In this document: positions 17,101 to 18,562 of the stretch, piece by piece
Position numbering within the stretch: position 1 is the first letter of the stretch
Layout of the letters: the number at the start of each line of letters is the position of its first letter
Assembly: GCA_041180805.1 (NCBI GenBank)
Contig: JBEGQX010000342.1
Location: forward strand, 1-18,562
DNA from: JBEGQX01 sp041180805
GTDB lineage: Bacteria; Planctomycetota; Planctomycetia; Gemmatales; Gemmataceae
Direction of reading: 5' to 3'
DNA: 18,562 bases
The notes under the pieces: generated by a model
Told to the model about the DNA's origin: nothing
Database searches by the model: none
Seen by the model: only the letters and a program-made list of their open reading frames with translations
Position numbers and translations under genes: made by a program

Positions 17101-17423
17101 GCACGAACTTCTACCTGGGTTATCGTCAGATTGAACCTGTAGAAAGCCGTATGTTAAGCGGTGCTGTAACTTACATCTTTAGCCCAAAATATGCTGTCAC
17201 AGCAGCAAGCGCTTATGATTTCAGCACCTTCCAAAGCCTAAGCAATTCGCTGGTTCTTACCCGTGTTGGAACCGACCTTCAGGTAAGCCTCGGGTTGACT
17301 TATAATGCCATGCAGAATAATTTTGGCTTTACGTTTGAAATCCTTCCGACGATTGTTTCCAATTCTGGAAAGTACCTGGGGCCAATCAGCACCTTTGGTA
17401 ATGGTGGCGTGCTAACCCGATAA
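14136..17423 (+). CDS. lptD: LptD-like outer-membrane LPS/organic-solvent-tolerance assembly protein
   Basis: The 1095-residue protein has a clear Sec signal (residues 1-24, hydrophobic FFILILIALMGVIAP, cleavage near AYS-QDL). Residues 55-130 form an LptA/OstA-like segment (ADEIVYWSDKTKYYLILKGHVLL, LRADSSVLIAD). Residues 150-193 are a Lys/Glu-rich linker and 212-260 a proline-rich one. A second OstA-like segment covers 305-395 (IEADRLVIWAKG, FYLSGHVEM, RADEIYYDIGRNTAIA). Residues 435-500 carry the LptD-type link to the barrel: YVRGKNMFIELENLPVFYLP. The remaining about 590 residues look like beta-strand outer-membrane barrel with alternating aromatic and polar residues. In Gram-negatives LptD with lipoprotein LptE places LPS in the outer leaflet; here the role is inferred from homology. 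No cysteine occurs in the whole protein, so the disulfides needed in E. coli LptD cannot form. It probably has its own promoter and is followed by dgkA 53 bp later. Confidence 0.82.
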   Translation: MVNRLFFILILIALMGVIAPRAYSQDLGQVAAQTAPLQESFLRYQKNIPGDSKPARVDADEIVYWSDKTKYYLILKGHVLLEQGVLQLRADSSVLIADLETFRQRGIWDLDVYLDGNVKLDNSSEIRLAKEGFVSLSTRGEFKFNAVKAKAEQKDGSADPLFAKAQDAKAKSLKKGEQEKKEPSNKENKKTTWKGRASEGFAGVVERVAFQVPDSPPPAISVMPPPGASIPSGNVPPVALPVAPPIGLPGIPLSIPDAPQRQYTVTPRGASGFNIRMENLGNGETAIMVIGGVVLNVMDVQGIGMLDIEADRLVIWAKGANPQEILGNIRKQSSQNGKDLEFYLSGHVEMRQKDPVKQKKGKVEESQSRVIRADEIYYDIGRNTAIAMNSEMEFYQPKIPDPVFVRASEIQQLAANQYKVVKAEVFSSRLPSDPGLKVYMAEATIEERVVPKFSIFGKRFVDRTTGEELDQKESYVRGKNMFIELENLPVFYLPYLQGDARDPLGPIEGMNLGFNNIFGGQFGLTLNAFDLLGIQPFENTRWRLNLDYLTKRGPGIGTDFDYMAPDFFGIPGKVDGVFKAYGIRDDGLDVLGGNRQEGEPHPLYRGRLLWRQTNSNLPRGFTFLGQASAISDRNFIEQFFKPEWDNDYNQTTFGYLRQMDQNMGWDVFAEPRIRPWINEGEWLPKADGFILGQPIFNIFTNSTWAGVGYGRLLLTNDGTPMVSPTDVADSTGRFNISEELSLPFSLGDLRLAPYLKGDLAYYTSSIIPSAPGVPGMATGDGLGRAWGGGGIRASLPFTASYPEFQSDLFNVNGLNHKIIYGANYYYAASSADYTNFPQLDRLNDDASDQALRDIRNQPNIYPNQNNGALLTTSPLYDPQTYAIRRAIDTRIDTLQAIDVLQLDIRQRFQTKRGFPGSQHIVDWMTLDLSGSLFPQKNRDNFGNYLAFLQYDYIWNVGDRTTLASTGWIDPFDNGAKVFTLGAYLNRPDRTNFYLGYRQIEPVESRMLSGAVTYIFSPKYAVTAASAYDFSTFQSLSNSLVLTRVGTDLQVSLGLTYNAMQNNFGFTFEILPTIVSNSGKYLGPISTFGNGGVLTR

Positions 17424-17476
17424 TCCGGCTCGTCAGGGTCTTGGAAATTCTTGTAACGCCTGTTTCAGGATATGGC

Positions 17477-17854
17477 ATGGACTTTGAAAATCCTAAAAGG
17501 ACCAAGCGCCCCTGGAAAGACAAGTTTCATTGCGCATTCAAGGGTATCAAGGCTGGCATGCGAGGGCAGTCCAGCTTTTTCGTGCATTTCTTCATGGCAT
17601 CCTTGGTGATTGCAAGCGCGTTGGTTATTCGATGCGATTTGCTTGAGTGGGCCCTTTTGATTGGTTGTATTGCACTGGTAATGGTTGTTGAATTGATTAA
17701 CAGTGCCATGGAGAATTTATACGCAATGCTTCCAGAGGAAATGCGTGAGGGGAATTATGTGGTGTTGGATATTGCCGCTGGTGCTGTGCTGTTGGCAAGT
17801 ATCTTTGCGGTTATAATTGGATCCATAGTATTTATTCCCAAATTTATTCCTTGA
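17477..17854 (+). CDS. dgkA: diacylglycerol kinase (prokaryotic DgkA/undecaprenol kinase family), atypical active site
   Basis: This is a small integral membrane protein of 125 residues with three hydrophobic segments (about 34-52, 56-73 and 99-119), the DgkA layout. I chose the ATG at 17477 because AGGA lies six bases upstream; a TTG at 17441 would add 12 residues. Family motifs are FKGIKAGMRGQ, VVELINSAMEN and LDIAAGAVLLA. DgkA-type enzymes phosphorylate diacylglycerol or undecaprenol at the inner membrane. Aligned with E. coli DgkA, E72, N75, E79 and D98 are kept (E69, N72, E76, D95), but three positions differ: Q31 for E28, A83 for D80 and L97 for K94. Activity or substrate may therefore differ from the classic enzyme. 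It sits between the lptD-like gene and an M20 peptidase, in a likely operon (19 bp to the next gene). Confidence 0.85.
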   Translation: MDFENPKRTKRPWKDKFHCAFKGIKAGMRGQSSFFVHFFMASLVIASALVIRCDLLEWALLIGCIALVMVVELINSAMENLYAMLPEEMREGNYVVLDIAAGAVLLASIFAVIIGSIVFIPKFIP

Positions 17855-17873
17855 TGTTGAGTGGGAGTTGGAA

Positions 17874-18562
17874 ATGCCAGAAAACATTGCAAAGGCATTG
17901 GGGTGGTTGGAAAACAATCAGGCAAAACTAGTTAATGACCTGGATCGTCTGGTTGGTATCAAAAGTATAAGCACGGATGGTGAACACCAGCAGGAACTCG
18001 ATCATTCCGCAAGTGCCGTTTGCGAATTGATGAAAGAAGCTGGCTTGAATGATGTAAGAATATTGAAATCTGGTGATTCAAATCCTTTTGCCTATGGGGA
18101 GTGGCTTGGGGCGCCGGGCCAGCCAACTTTGTTTCTTTATTCGCATCATGATGTTCAGCCGGTTAACTACGAAAGCCATTGGTTGTCGGATCCCTGGCGC
18201 CTTGTTTCAAGGGATGGAAGACTTTTTGCCAGGGGTTCCGCCGATGATAAAGGGGCAGCAGTTGCCCATATTGCATCGATTGCTGCATGGTTAAAAACCA
18301 GTGGGAAATTGCCAGTTAATGTGAAAGTACTTGTGGAGGGTGAAGAGGAAATTGGTTCAAGAAACCTGATGAAGTTTTTTAATGAAAATAGGGCTCGAGT
18401 TCAGGCTGATGCGGTGGTGGTTTGTGATACGGAGAATATTCAAGTTGGAAAACCGTCCATTACCTACTCTCTTCGCGGTGTTGTTACCCTGCTTGTTCAA
18501 GTGAAAAGTGCAAAAATACCAGCCCATTCTGGAATGGCAGGTGGTGCGCTGGCTGATTCGGC
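17874..18562 (+). CDS. M20 family metallopeptidase/dipeptidase (3' end cut by window edge)
   Basis: This is a partial gene: 229 complete codons from the ATG at 17874 to the window edge. GGGAG lies about seven bases upstream. The product is a zinc-dependent M20 peptidase of the carnosinase/CNDP type. The metal-ligand motif LYSHHDVQP gives H91 and D93. GSADDKG holds the bridging aspartate (D124), and EGEEEIGS carries the catalytic general base and metal glutamates (E158 and E159). The later RGVV and KIPAHSG (with H218) begin the lid domain. No signal peptide is visible, so it is probably cytoplasmic, hydrolysing dipeptides or N-acyl amino acids; the substrate is not determined. It follows dgkA by 19 bp and is probably co-transcribed with it. 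Confidence 0.9.
   Translation, partial: MPENIAKALGWLENNQAKLVNDLDRLVGIKSISTDGEHQQELDHSASAVCELMKEAGLNDVRILKSGDSNPFAYGEWLGAPGQPTLFLYSHHDVQPVNYESHWLSDPWRLVSRDGRLFARGSADDKGAAVAHIASIAAWLKTSGKLPVNVKVLVEGEEEIGSRNLMKFFNENRARVQADAVVVCDTENIQVGKPSITYSLRGVVTLLVQVKSAKIPAHSGMAGGALADS

Overview
The window looks like a piece of chromosome from a Gram-negative-type bacterium, most likely a planctomycete (or a close PVC relative) of moderate GC content. This is inferred from the gene families: tandem secreted PQQ-type beta-propeller proteins, an alternative GlmU-like protein, a Gfo/Idh/MocA oxidoreductase, an HPr with a GFHMRP active-site motif, and an LptD-like outer-membrane assembly protein. No rRNA or other taxonomic marker is present, so the assignment is an inference. 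All genes look intact except the two cut by the window edges. I see no tRNA, rRNA, CRISPR array, insertion sequence or prophage gene, and no gene-free stretch over 300 bases.

Minus strand, 1-3456: two tandem paralogous secreted PQQ-repeat propellers (the first runs off the left edge) lie downstream of a Spinster-like MFS transporter. A divergent intergenic region of about 150 bp then separates this leftward group from the rightward genes that fill the rest of the window.

Plus strand, 3606-7737: an alternative GlmU-type sugar nucleotidyltransferase/acyltransferase, an exported protein with the N,N-dimethylformamidase beta-subunit fold, and a Gfo/Idh/MocA oxidoreductase. This block ends at a strong intrinsic terminator (7762-7803).

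Plus strand, 7934-10885: a compact regulatory cluster of hibernation factor (hpf/raiA), EIIA (ptsN-like), HPr (ptsH) and Enzyme I (ptsI), with no PTS sugar permease nearby. It probably forms a phosphorelay that acts on regulation rather than sugar uptake, linked to ribosome hibernation. Plus strand, 11013-13982: a DUF2344 (TIGR03936-type) protein with a perfect hairpin directly before its start codon, then an RNase E/G whose S1 domain is split by a disordered insert of about 258 residues with separate acidic and basic blocks.

Plus strand, 14136-end: envelope genes. After a good sigma70-like promoter comes a cysteine-free LptD-like protein with two LptA/OstA-like segments, then a small diacylglycerol kinase-family membrane protein with altered active-site positions, and the start of an M20 metallopeptidase. 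I found no clear new defence or mobile system. The most interesting points are the split-S1 RNase E/G, the hpf-PTS-rng-lptD neighbourhood, the RBS hairpin, and the unusual LptD and DgkA homologues.
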